Positions 45,701-59,300 of a stretch of DNA of 64,000 bases are shown piece after piece (position 1 is the first letter of the stretch; each line of letters starts with the position of its first letter). Position numbers and translations under genes: made by a program. This stretch comes from Owenia fusiformis (Eukaryota > Annelida > Polychaeta > Sabellida > Oweniidae). The stretch is taken from assembly GCA_903813345.2 (NCBI GenBank), contig CAIIXF020000009.1, positions 30,354,740 through 30,418,739 on the forward strand, read 5' to 3'. The notes under the pieces were generated by a model that made no database searches, was not told the origin of the DNA, and saw nothing but the letters and a program-made list of their open reading frames with translations.

Positions 45701-48700
45701 GGTTAGACTCTGGCTTAGGGTTAGGCTGTAGTTAGGGTTAGGAATAGTGTTGGGGTTAGGGTTAGGGGTTAGGGTTAGGCTCTGGCTTAGGGTTAGGCTA
45801 TAGTTAGGGTTAGGGGTAGTGTTGGGGTTCAGGTTAAGGGTTAGAGTTAGGCTCTGGCTTAGGGTTAGGCTATAGTTAGGGTTAGAGATATTGTTGGGGT
45901 TAGGGTTAGGTCATGGCCAATGATTTAGCCTTCTAGAGCAAAATTTGTGAAAATTCCAATAAGAATCATGGAAACAGTGGAGAAATATGACCAAAGTAAC
46001 AAAAAGTTGACTCCTGGTTGGAGCCTATGACGGATGTGTTGGGAGATGTCTAGTTTGAGCTGGGGAGGTCTTACAGAGCTGATTGAGCTATATCTGGATA
46101 GCACATTTTGCCTAGAATCAATTTTTGTGATTTAGAAAAATAATCAATAAATTTCTCTAATTTATGCACATATTTGAATAACACGGGGTAAATTTTTGCG
46201 AAAAAATGCTTATTCAGCACTTTTTGGGGAAAAGCATGGACCATAGTGACATGAAACTTTGTCAAACGCATTGAGAGAGATGAAATTAATGAAAGTCCCA
46301 ATAAAAACTGAAAATAGTTGAGAAATATGACCAAATTAAAAAAAAGTGGTACTCCAGAATGGGCGATAGTAGTGACCCATCCTTTAAGTTACAATTGTAA
46401 TTTCCTCCAAAATGTAACCCCAAGTTGTTTTCTAGTAAAATAATACAAACCGCAAGCAGATTCGACTATTTTTTCCAGATATATGAATGATTAAAGTTAC
46501 CCATCCCCTTTCTGCAATTAGATGTTTTCCTGGGATATTGACTAAAATTGGAACCTATGGCTAGATGTGTTGGGAGGTGTCTAGTTTGAGATGGGGAGGT
46601 AGTACAGAGCTGAATGAGCTATATCTGGAAAGCACATTTTGCCTAGAATCAATTTTTGTAATTTAAAGAAATAGGCAATTAATATCTCTTATTTATGCGC
46701 ATATTTAATAACACGGGGTAGATTTTTGCGAAAAAATGCTTATTCGACACTTTTGGGAAATAGTACAGACCATCGTGACATTAAACTTTGTCAAATGATA
46801 GAACAATTCATGTGTTATCAATTACATAAACTAATTGTAATCATTATTATTGCTTCTGAATGTTTACAGAGAAATATTTAGTATGGAGGATACAGAAAAA
46901 TTGGTCATTTTCTCCAGTTGTTGTTCTACCCTGGGGAATATTCATCAAAGAAAACCAAAACAACACACATTTCCAATTATAGGTCTCCCAATTGATAAAT
47001 GATCATTCTGAACACTGTATTTGATTACTTAGGGTTAAGTCAAGGTTAGGATTAGGGGTTAGGGTTAGGCTTGGGCTTAGGGTTAGGCTTTAGTTAGGGC
47101 TAAGGGTAGTGTTGGGGCTAGGGTAAGGCCCTGGCTTAGGGTAAGGCTATAGTTAGGGTTAGGGGTAGTGTTGGGGTTAGGCTTAGGCTCTAGCTTGGGG
47201 TTAGGCTATAGTTAGGGTTAGTGTTGAGGTTAGAGTTAGGGTTAGGCTCTGGCTTAGGGTTAGGCTATAGTTAGGGTTAGGGGTAATGTTGGGGTAAGGG
47301 GTTAGGGTTAGGGGTTAGGGTTAGACTCTGGCTTAGGGTTAGGCTGTAGTTAGGGTTAGGAATAGTGTTGGGGTTAGGGTTAGGGGTTAGGGTTAGGCTC
47401 TGGCTTAGGGTTAGGCTATAGTTAGGGTTAGGGGTAGTGTTGGGGTTCAGGTTAAGGGTTAGAGTTAGGCTCTGGCTTAGGGTTAGGCTATAGTTAGGGT
47501 TAGAGATATTGTTGGGGTTAGGGTTAGGTCATGGCCAATGATTTAGCCTTCTAGAGCAAAATTTGTGAAAATTCCAATAAGAATCATGGAAACAGTGGAG
47601 AAATATGACCAAAGTAACAAAAAGTTGACTCCTGGTTGGAGCCTATGACGGATGTGTTGGGAGATGTCTAGTTTGAGCTGGGGAGGTCTTACAGAGCTGA
47701 TTGAGCTATATCTGGATAGCACATTTTGCCTAGAATCAATTTTTGTGATTTAGAAAAATAATCAATAAATTTCTCTAATTTATGCACATATTTGAATAAC
47801 ACGGGGTAAATTTTTGCGAAAAAATGCTTATTCAGCACTTTTTGGGGAAAAGCATGGACCATAGTGACATGAAACTTTGTCAAACGCATTGAGAGAGATG
47901 AAATTAATGAAAGTCCCAATAAAAACTGAAAATAGTTGAGAAATATGACCAAATTAAAAAAAAGTGGTACTCCAGAATGGGCGATAGTAGTGACCCATCC
48001 TTTAAGTTACAATTGTAATTTCCTCCAAAATGTAACCCCAAGTTGTTTTCTAGTAAAATAATACAAACCGCAAGCAGATTCGACTATTTTTTCCAGATAT
48101 ATGAATGATTAAAGTTACCCATCCCCTTTCTGCAATTAGATGTTTTCCTGGGATATTGACTAAAATTGGAACCTATGGCTAGATGTGTTGGGAGGTGTCT
48201 AGTTTGAGATGGGGAGGTAGTACAGAGCTGAATGAGCTATATCTGGAAAGCACATTTTGCCTAGAATCAATTTTTGTAATTTAAAGAAATAGGCAATTAA
48301 TATCTCTTATTTATGCGCATATTTAATAACACGGGGTAGATTTTTGCGAAAAAATGCTTATTCGACACTTTTGGGAAATAGTACAGACCATCGTGACATT
48401 AAACTTTGTCAAATGATAGAACAATTCATGTGTTATCAATTACATAAACTAATTGTAATCATTATTATTGCTTCTGAATGTTTACAGAGAAATATTTAGT
48501 ATGGAGGATACAGAAAAATTGGTCATTTTCTCCAGTTGTTGTTCTACCCTGGGGAATATTCATCAAAGAAAACCAAAACAACACACATTTCCAATTATAG
48601 GTCTCCCAATTGATAAATGATCATTCTGAACACTGTATTTGATTACTTAGGGTTAAGTCAAGGTTAGGATTAGGGGTTAGGGTTAGGCTTGGGCTTAGGG

Positions 48701-51700
48701 TTAGGCTTTAGTTAGGGCTAAGGGTAGTGTTGGGGCTAGGGTAAGGCCCTGGCTTAGGGTAAGGCTATAGTTAGGGTTAGGGGTAGTGTTGGGGTTAGGC
48801 TTAGGCTCTAGCTTGGGGTTAGGCTATAGTTAGGGTTAGTGTTGAGGTTAGAGTTAGGGTTAGGCTCTGGCTTAGGGTTAGGCTATAGTTAGGGTTAGGG
48901 GTAATGTTGGGGTAAGGGGTTAGGGTTAGGGGTTAGGGTTAGACTCTGGCTTAGGGTTAGGCTGTAGTTAGGGTTAGGAATAGTGTTGGGGTTAGGGTTA
49001 GGGGTTAGGGTTAGGCTCTGGCTTAGGGTTAGGCTATAGTTAGGGTTAGGGGTAGTGTTGGGGTTCAGGTTAAGGGTTAGAGTTAGGCTCTGGCTTAGGG
49101 TTAGGCTATAGTTAGGGTTAGAGATATTGTTGGGGTTAGGGTTAGGTCATGGCCAATGATTTAGCCTTCTAGAGCAAAATTTGTGAAAATTCCAATAAGA
49201 ATCATGGAAACAGTGGAGAAATATGACCAAAGTAACAAAAAGTTGACTCCTGGTTGGAGCCTATGACGGATGTGTTGGGAGATGTCTAGTTTGAGCTGGG
49301 GAGGTCTTACAGAGCTGATTGAGCTATATCTGGATAGCACATTTTGCCTAGAATCAATTTTTGTGATTTAGAAAAATAATCAATAAATTTCTCTAATTTA
49401 TGCACATATTTGAATAACACGGGGTAAATTTTTGCGAAAAAATGCTTATTCAGCACTTTTTGGGGAAAAGCATGGACCATAGTGACATGAAACTTTGTCA
49501 AACGCATTGAGAGAGATGAAATTAATGAAAGTCCCAATAAAAACTGAAAATAGTTGAGAAATATGACCAAATTAAAAAAAAGTGGTACTCCAGAATGGGC
49601 GATAATAGGGTTCACCCAACTAATTGTTATAACATGCGTATTCCCATACAAACGATCTGTCTTCAAGAGAAAACTAAGATTTGTGGACATGTTTTGCTAT
49701 CATTGCATCATACCCCAGTATGTCCTCTGTCAGTCAAAAAAGTTTGAATCAAAACTCCCCACGAAAATCAAAAGATCTCACCTGTTGAAGACGCCATCTA
49801 TAGAAAATGTCAAAAAATGTCATTCTGATTTTGACAGATGGAGGCAGGTCAAAAAGGTCACATTTTTTAAAGAAAATGCACCTTAATCACATCAAATCAT
49901 GTCTCAGAGTTGGTCCACACATACACTTTTTCATTCATGTACTTACCAAAATCCAACCACTGGTGATGCTAATGTAATTACAATAATTGGACTATATTTT
50001 TGTTTTTATAATGCCATCTATTCGTCTTCCCACTCGGCGGAAGGATCTAATGGTTGTGTGTCTCCTAGTAGTGACCCATCCTTTAAGTTACAATTGTAAT
50101 TTCCTCCAAAATGTAACCCCAAGTTGTTTTCTAGTAAAATAATACAAACCGCAAGCAGATTCGACTATTTTTTCCAGATATATGAATGATTAAAGTTACC
50201 CATCCCCTTTCTGCAATTAGATGTTTTCCTGGGATATTGACTAAAATTGGAACCTATGGCTAGATGTGTTGGGAGGTGTCTAGTTTGAGATGGGGAGGTA
50301 GTACAGAGCTGAATGAGCTATATCTGGAAAGCACATTTTGCCTAGAATCAATTTTTGTAATTTAAAGAAATAGGCAATTAATATCTCTTATTTATGCGCA
50401 TATTTAATAACACGGGGTAGATTTTTGCGAAAAAATGCTTATTCGACACTTTTGGGAAATAGTACAGACCATCGTGACATTAAACTTTGTCAAATGATAG
50501 AACAATTCATGTGTTATCAATTACATAAACTAATTGTAATCATTATTATTGCTTCTGAATGTTTACAGAGAAATATTTAGTATGGAGGATACAGAAAAAT
50601 TGGTCATTTTCTCCAGTTGTTGTTCTACCCTGGGGAATATTCATCAAAGAAAACCAAAACAACACACATTTCCAATTATAGGTCTCCCAATTGATAAATG
50701 ATCATTCTGAACACTGTATTTGATTACTTAGGGTTAAGTCAAGGTTAGGATTAGGGGTTAGGGTTAGGCTTGGGCTTAGGGTTAGGCTTTAGTTAGGGCT
50801 AAGGGTAGTGTTGGGGCTAGGGTAAGGCCCTGGCTTAGGGTAAGGCTATAGTTAGGGTTAGGGGTAGTGTTGGGGTTAGGCTTAGGCTCTAGCTTGGGGT
50901 TAGGCTATAGTTAGGGTTAGTGTTGAGGTTAGAGTTAGGGTTAGGCTCTGGCTTAGGGTTAGGCTATAGTTAGGGTTAGGGGTAATGTTGGGGTAAGGGG
51001 TTAGGGTTAGGGGTTAGGGTTAGACTCTGGCTTAGGGTTAGGCTGTAGTTAGGGTTAGGAATAGTGTTGGGGTTAGGGTTAGGGGTTAGGGTTAGGCTCT
51101 GGCTTAGGGTTAGGCTATAGTTAGGGTTAGGGGTAGTGTTGGGGTTCAGGTTAAGGGTTAGAGTTAGGCTCTGGCTTAGGGTTAGGCTATAGTTAGGGTT
51201 AGAGATATTGTTGGGGTTAGGGTTAGGTCATGGCCAATGATTTAGCCTTCTAGAGCAAAATTTGTGAAAATTCCAATAAGAATCATGGAAACAGTGGAGA
51301 AATATGACCAAAGTAACAAAAAGTTGACTCCTGGTTGGAGCCTATGACGGATGTGTTGGGAGATGTCTAGTTTGAGCTGGGGAGGTCTTACAGAGCTGAT
51401 TGAGCTATATCTGGATAGCACATTTTGCCTAGAATCAATTTTTGTGATTTAGAAAAATAATCAATAAATTTCTCTAATTTATGCACATATTTGAATAACA
51501 CGGGGTAAATTTTTGCGAAAAAATGCTTATTCAGCACTTTTTGGGGAAAAGCATGGACCATAGTGACATGAAACTTTGTCAAACGCATTGAGAGAGATGA
51601 AATTAATGAAAGTCCCAATAAAAACTGAAAATAGTTGAGAAATATGACCAAATTAAAAAAAAGTGGTACTCCAGAATGGGCGATAGTAGTGACCCATCCT

Positions 51701-53303
51701 TTAAGTTACAATTGTAATTTCCTCCAAAATGTAACCCCAAGTTGTTTTCTAGTAAAATAATACAAACCGCAAGCAGATTCGACTATTTTTTCCAGATATA
51801 TGAATGATTAAAGTTACCCATCCCCTTTCTGCAATTAGATGTTTTCCTGGGATATTGACTAAAATTGGAACCTATGGCTAGATGTGTTGGGAGGTGTCTA
51901 GTTTGAGATGGGGAGGTAGTACAGAGCTGAATGAGCTATATCTGGAAAGCACATTTTGCCTAGAATCAATTTTTGTAATTTAAAGAAATAGGCAATTAAT
52001 ATCTCTTATTTATGCGCATATTTAATAACACGGGGTAGATTTTTGCGAAAAAATGCTTATTCGACACTTTTGGGAAATAGTACAGACCATCGTGACATTA
52101 AACTTTGTCAAATGATAGAACAATTCATGTGTTATCAATTACATAAACTAATTGTAATCATTATTATTGCTTCTGAATGTTTACAGAGAAATATTTAGTA
52201 TGGAGGATACAGAAAAATTGGTCATTTTCTCCAGTTGTTGTTCTACCCTGGGGAATATTCATCAAAGAAAACCAAAACAACACACATTTCCAATTATAGG
52301 TCTCCCAATTGATAAATGATCATTCTGAACACTGTATTTGATTACTTAGGGTTAAGTCAAGGTTAGGATTAGGGGTTAGGGTTAGGCTTGGGCTTAGGGT
52401 TAGGCTTTAGTTAGGGCTAAGGGTAGTGTTGGGGCTAGGGTAAGGCCCTGGCTTAGGGTAAGGCTATAGTTAGGGTTAGGGGTAGTGTTGGGGTTAGGCT
52501 TAGGCTCTAGCTTGGGGTTAGGCTATAGTTAGGGTTAGTGTTGAGGTTAGAGTTAGGGTTAGGCTCTGGCTTAGGGTTAGGCTATAGTTAGGGTTAGGGG
52601 TAATGTTGGGGTAAGGGGTTAGGGTTAGGGGTTAGGGTTAGACTCTGGCTTAGGGTTAGGCTGTAGTTAGGGTTAGGAATAGTGTTGGGGTTAGGGTTAG
52701 GGGTTAGGGTTAGGCTCTGGCTTAGGGTTAGGCTATAGTTAGGGTTAGGGGTAGTGTTGGGGTTCAGGTTAAGGGTTAGAGTTAGGCTCTGGCTTAGGGT
52801 TAGGCTATAGTTAGGGTTAGAGATATTGTTGGGGTTAGGGTTAGGTCATGGCCAATGATTTAGCCTTCTAGAGCAAAATTTGTGAAAATTCCAATAAGAA
52901 TCATGGAAACAGTGGAGAAATATGACCAAAGTAACAAAAAGTTGACTCCTGGTTGGAGCCTATGACGGATGTGTTGGGAGATGTCTAGTTTGAGCTGGGG
53001 AGGTCTTACAGAGCTGATTGAGCTATATCTGGATAGCACATTTTGCCTAGAATCAATTTTTGTGATTTAGAAAAATAATCAATAAATTTCTCTAATTTAT
53101 GCACATATTTGAATAACACGGGGTAAATTTTTGCGAAAAAATGCTTATTCAGCACTTTTTGGGGAAAAGCATGGACCATAGTGACATGAAACTTTGTCAA
53201 ACGCATTGAGAGAGATGAAATTAATGAAAGTCCCAATAAAAACTGAAAATAGTTGAGAAATATGACCAAATTAAAAAAAAGTGGTACTCCAGAATGGGCG
53301 ATA

Positions 53304-56300
53304 ATAGGGTTCACCCAACTAATTGTTATAACATGCGTATTCCCATACAAACGATCTGTCTTCAAGAGAAAACTAAGATTTGTGGACATGTTTTGCTATC
53401 ATTGCATCATACCCCAGTATGTCCTCTGTCAGTCAAAAAAGTTTGAATCAAAACTCCCCACGAAAATCAAAAGATCTCACCTGTTGAAGACGCCATCTAT
53501 AGAAAATGTCAAAAAATGTCATTCTGATTTTGACAGATGGAGGCAGGTCAAAAAGGTCACATTTTTTAAAGAAAATGCACCTTAATCACATCAAATCATG
53601 TCTCAGAGTTGGTCCACACATACACTTTTTCATTCATGTACTTACCAAAATCCAACCACTGGTGATGCTAATGTAATTACAATAATTGGACTATATTTTT
53701 GTTTTTATAATGCCATCTATTCGTCTTCCCACTCGGCGGAAGGATCTAATGGTTGTGTGTCTCCTAGTAGTGACCCATCCTTTAAGTTACAATTGTAATT
53801 TCCTCCAAAATGTAACCCCAAGTTGTTTTCTAGTAAAATAATACAAACCGCAAGCAGATTCGACTATTTTTTCCAGATATATGAATGATTAAAGTTACCC
53901 ATCCCCTTTCTGCAATTAGATGTTTTCCTGGGATATTGACTAAAATTGGAACCTATGGCTAGATGTGTTGGGAGGTGTCTAGTTTGAGATGGGGAGGTAG
54001 TACAGAGCTGAATGAGCTATATCTGGAAAGCACATTTTGCCTAGAATCAATTTTTGTAATTTAAAGAAATAGGCAATTAATATCTCTTATTTATGCGCAT
54101 ATTTAATAACACGGGGTAGATTTTTGCGAAAAAATGCTTATTCGACACTTTTGGGAAATAGTACAGACCATCGTGACATTAAACTTTGTCAAATGATAGA
54201 ACAATTCATGTGTTATCAATTACATAAACTAATTGTAATCATTATTATTGCTTCTGAATGTTTACAGAGAAATATTTAGTATGGAGGATACAGAAAAATT
54301 GGTCATTTTCTCCAGTTGTTGTTCTACCCTGGGGAATATTCATCAAAGAAAACCAAAACAACACACATTTCCAATTATAGGTCTCCCAATTGATAAATGA
54401 TCATTCTGAACACTGTATTTGATTACTTAGGGTTAAGTCAAGGTTAGGATTAGGGGTTAGGGTTAGGCTTGGGCTTAGGGTTAGGCTTTAGTTAGGGCTA
54501 AGGGTAGTGTTGGGGCTAGGGTAAGGCCCTGGCTTAGGGTAAGGCTATAGTTAGGGTTAGGGGTAGTGTTGGGGTTAGGCTTAGGCTCTAGCTTGGGGTT
54601 AGGCTATAGTTAGGGTTAGTGTTGAGGTTAGAGTTAGGGTTAGGCTCTGGCTTAGGGTTAGGCTATAGTTAGGGTTAGGGGTAATGTTGGGGTAAGGGGT
54701 TAGGGTTAGGGGTTAGGGTTAGACTCTGGCTTAGGGTTAGGCTGTAGTTAGGGTTAGGAATAGTGTTGGGGTTAGGGTTAGGGGTTAGGGTTAGGCTCTG
54801 GCTTAGGGTTAGGCTATAGTTAGGGTTAGGGGTAGTGTTGGGGTTCAGGTTAAGGGTTAGAGTTAGGCTCTGGCTTAGGGTTAGGCTATAGTTAGGGTTA
54901 GAGATATTGTTGGGGTTAGGGTTAGGTCATGGCCAATGATTTAGCCTTCTAGAGCAAAATTTGTGAAAATTCCAATAAGAATCATGGAAACAGTGGAGAA
55001 ATATGACCAAAGTAACAAAAAGTTGACTCCTGGTTGGAGCCTATGACGGATGTGTTGGGAGATGTCTAGTTTGAGCTGGGGAGGTCTTACAGAGCTGATT
55101 GAGCTATATCTGGATAGCACATTTTGCCTAGAATCAATTTTTGTGATTTAGAAAAATAATCAATAAATTTCTCTAATTTATGCACATATTTGAATAACAC
55201 GGGGTAAATTTTTGCGAAAAAATGCTTATTCAGCACTTTTTGGGGAAAAGCATGGACCATAGTGACATGAAACTTTGTCAAACGCATTGAGAGAGATGAA
55301 ATTAATGAAAGTCCCAATAAAAACTGAAAATAGTTGAGAAATATGACCAAATTAAAAAAAAGTGGTACTCCAGAATGGGCGATAATAGGGTTCACCCAAC
55401 TAATTGTTATAACATGCGTATTCCCATACAAACGATCTGTCTTCAAGAGAAAACTAAGATTTGTGGACATGTTTTGCTATCATTGCATCATACCCCAGTA
55501 TGTCCTCTGTCAGTCAAAAAAGTTTGAATCAAAACTCCCCACGAAAATCAAAAGATCTCACCTGTTGAAGACGCCATCTATAGAAAATGTCAAAAAATGT
55601 CATTCTGATTTTGACAGATGGAGGCAGGTCAAAAAGGTCACATTTTTTAAAGAAAATGCACCTTAATCACATCAAATCATGTCTCAGAGTTGGTCCACAC
55701 ATACACTTTTTCATTCATGTACTTACCAAAATCCAACCACTGGTGATGCTAATGTAATTACAATAATTGGACTATATTTTTGTTTTTATAATGCCATCTA
55801 TTCGTCTTCCCACTCGGCGGAAGGATCTAATGGTTGTGTGTCTCCTAGTAGTGACCCATCCTTTAAGTTACAATTGTAATTTCCTCCAAAATGTAACCCC
55901 AAGTTGTTTTCTAGTAAAATAATACAAACCGCAAGCAGATTCGACTATTTTTTCCAGATATATGAATGATTAAAGTTACCCATCCCCTTTCTGCAATTAG
56001 ATGTTTTCCTGGGATATTGACTAAAATTGGAACCTATGGCTAGATGTGTTGGGAGGTGTCTAGTTTGAGATGGGGAGGTAGTACAGAGCTGAATGAGCTA
56101 TATCTGGAAAGCACATTTTGCCTAGAATCAATTTTTGTAATTTAAAGAAATAGGCAATTAATATCTCTTATTTATGCGCATATTTAATAACACGGGGTAG
56201 ATTTTTGCGAAAAAATGCTTATTCGACACTTTTGGGAAATAGTACAGACCATCGTGACATTAAACTTTGTCAAATGATAGAACAATTCATGTGTTATCAA

Positions 56301-59300
56301 TTACATAAACTAATTGTAATCATTATTATTGCTTCTGAATGTTTACAGAGAAATATTTAGTATGGAGGATACAGAAAAATTGGTCATTTTCTCCAGTTGT
56401 TGTTCTACCCTGGGGAATATTCATCAAAGAAAACCAAAACAACACACATTTCCAATTATAGGTCTCCCAATTGATAAATGATCATTCTGAACACTGTATT
56501 TGATTACTTAGGGTTAAGTCAAGGTTAGGATTAGGGGTTAGGGTTAGGCTTGGGCTTAGGGTTAGGCTTTAGTTAGGGCTAAGGGTAGTGTTGGGGCTAG
56601 GGTAAGGCCCTGGCTTAGGGTAAGGCTATAGTTAGGGTTAGGGGTAGTGTTGGGGTTAGGCTTAGGCTCTAGCTTGGGGTTAGGCTATAGTTAGGGTTAG
56701 TGTTGAGGTTAGAGTTAGGGTTAGGCTCTGGCTTAGGGTTAGGCTATAGTTAGGGTTAGGGGTAATGTTGGGGTAAGGGGTTAGGGTTAGGGGTTAGGGT
56801 TAGACTCTGGCTTAGGGTTAGGCTGTAGTTAGGGTTAGGAATAGTGTTGGGGTTAGGGTTAGGGGTTAGGGTTAGGCTCTGGCTTAGGGTTAGGCTATAG
56901 TTAGGGTTAGGGGTAGTGTTGGGGTTCAGGTTAAGGGTTAGAGTTAGGCTCTGGCTTAGGGTTAGGCTATAGTTAGGGTTAGAGATATTGTTGGGGTTAG
57001 GGTTAGGTCATGGCCAATGATTTAGCCTTCTAGAGCAAAATTTGTGAAAATTCCAATAAGAATCATGGAAACAGTGGAGAAATATGACCAAAGTAACAAA
57101 AAGTTGACTCCTGGTTGGAGCCTATGACGGATGTGTTGGGAGATGTCTAGTTTGAGCTGGGGAGGTCTTACAGAGCTGATTGAGCTATATCTGGATAGCA
57201 CATTTTGCCTAGAATCAATTTTTGTGATTTAGAAAAATAATCAATAAATTTCTCTAATTTATGCACATATTTGAATAACACGGGGTAAATTTTTGCGAAA
57301 AAATGCTTATTCAGCACTTTTTGGGGAAAAGCATGGACCATAGTGACATGAAACTTTGTCAAACGCATTGAGAGAGATGAAATTAATGAAAGTCCCAATA
57401 AAAACTGAAAATAGTTGAGAAATATGACCAAATTAAAAAAAAGTGGTACTCCAGAATGGGCGATAATAGGGTTCACCCAACTAATTGTTATAACATGCGT
57501 ATTCCCATACAAACGATCTGTCTTCAAGAGAAAACTAAGATTTGTGGACATGTTTTGCTATCATTGCATCATACCCCAGTATGTCCTCTGTCAGTCAAAA
57601 AAGTTTGAATCAAAACTCCCCACGAAAATCAAAAGATCTCACCTGTTGAAGACGCCATCTATAGAAAATGTCAAAAAATGTCATTCTGATTTTGACAGAT
57701 GGAGGCAGGTCAAAAAGGTCACATTTTTTAAAGAAAATGCACCTTAATCACATCAAATCATGTCTCAGAGTTGGTCCACACATACACTTTTTCATTCATG
57801 TACTTACCAAAATCCAACCACTGGTGATGCTAATGTAATTACAATAATTGGACTATATTTTTGTTTTTATAATGCCATCTATTCGTCTTCCCACTCGGCG
57901 GAAGGATCTAATGGTTGTGTGTCTCCTAGTAGTGACCCATCCTTTAAGTTACAATTGTAATTTCCTCCAAAATGTAACCCCAAGTTGTTTTCTAGTAAAA
58001 TAATACAAACCGCAAGCAGATTCGACTATTTTTTCCAGATATATGAATGATTAAAGTTACCCATCCCCTTTCTGCAATTAGATGTTTTCCTGGGATATTG
58101 ACTAAAATTGGAACCTATGGCTAGATGTGTTGGGAGGTGTCTAGTTTGAGATGGGGAGGTAGTACAGAGCTGAATGAGCTATATCTGGAAAGCACATTTT
58201 GCCTAGAATCAATTTTTGTAATTTAAAGAAATAGGCAATTAATATCTCTTATTTATGCGCATATTTAATAACACGGGGTAGATTTTTGCGAAAAAATGCT
58301 TATTCGACACTTTTGGGAAATAGTACAGACCATCGTGACATTAAACTTTGTCAAATGATAGAACAATTCATGTGTTATCAATTACATAAACTAATTGTAA
58401 TCATTATTATTGCTTCTGAATGTTTACAGAGAAATATTTAGTATGGAGGATACAGAAAAATTGGTCATTTTCTCCAGTTGTTGTTCTACCCTGGGGAATA
58501 TTCATCAAAGAAAACCAAAACAACACACATTTCCAATTATAGGTCTCCCAATTGATAAATGATCATTCTGAACACTGTATTTGATTACTTAGGGTTAAGT
58601 CAAGGTTAGGATTAGGGGTTAGGGTTAGGCTTGGGCTTAGGGTTAGGCTTTAGTTAGGGCTAAGGGTAGTGTTGGGGCTAGGGTAAGGCCCTGGCTTAGG
58701 GTAAGGCTATAGTTAGGGTTAGGGGTAGTGTTGGGGTTAGGCTTAGGCTCTAGCTTGGGGTTAGGCTATAGTTAGGGTTAGTGTTGAGGTTAGAGTTAGG
58801 GTTAGGCTCTGGCTTAGGGTTAGGCTATAGTTAGGGTTAGGGGTAATGTTGGGGTAAGGGGTTAGGGTTAGGGGTTAGGGTTAGACTCTGGCTTAGGGTT
58901 AGGCTGTAGTTAGGGTTAGGAATAGTGTTGGGGTTAGGGTTAGGGGTTAGGGTTAGGCTCTGGCTTAGGGTTAGGCTATAGTTAGGGTTAGGGGTAGTGT
59001 TGGGGTTCAGGTTAAGGGTTAGAGTTAGGCTCTGGCTTAGGGTTAGGCTATAGTTAGGGTTAGAGATATTGTTGGGGTTAGGGTTAGGTCATGGCCAATG
59101 ATTTAGCCTTCTAGAGCAAAATTTGTGAAAATTCCAATAAGAATCATGGAAACAGTGGAGAAATATGACCAAAGTAACAAAAAGTTGACTCCTGGTTGGA
59201 GCCTATGACGGATGTGTTGGGAGATGTCTAGTTTGAGCTGGGGAGGTCTTACAGAGCTGATTGAGCTATATCTGGATAGCACATTTTGCCTAGAATCAAT

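Larger units (their letters stand above)
18400..53303. repeat. Region of alternating short and long units (3699-bp dimers)
   Basis: Between core 3 and core 21 the junctions mostly alternate: with the 463-bp segment (L), then without it (S), giving a higher-order period of 3699 bp (1618 + 2081). Exceptions are L-L after cores 11 and 12 and S-S after cores 17 and 18. The full junction string after cores 1 to 26 is S S L S L S L S L S L L S L S L S S L S L L L L L L. Confidence 0.95.
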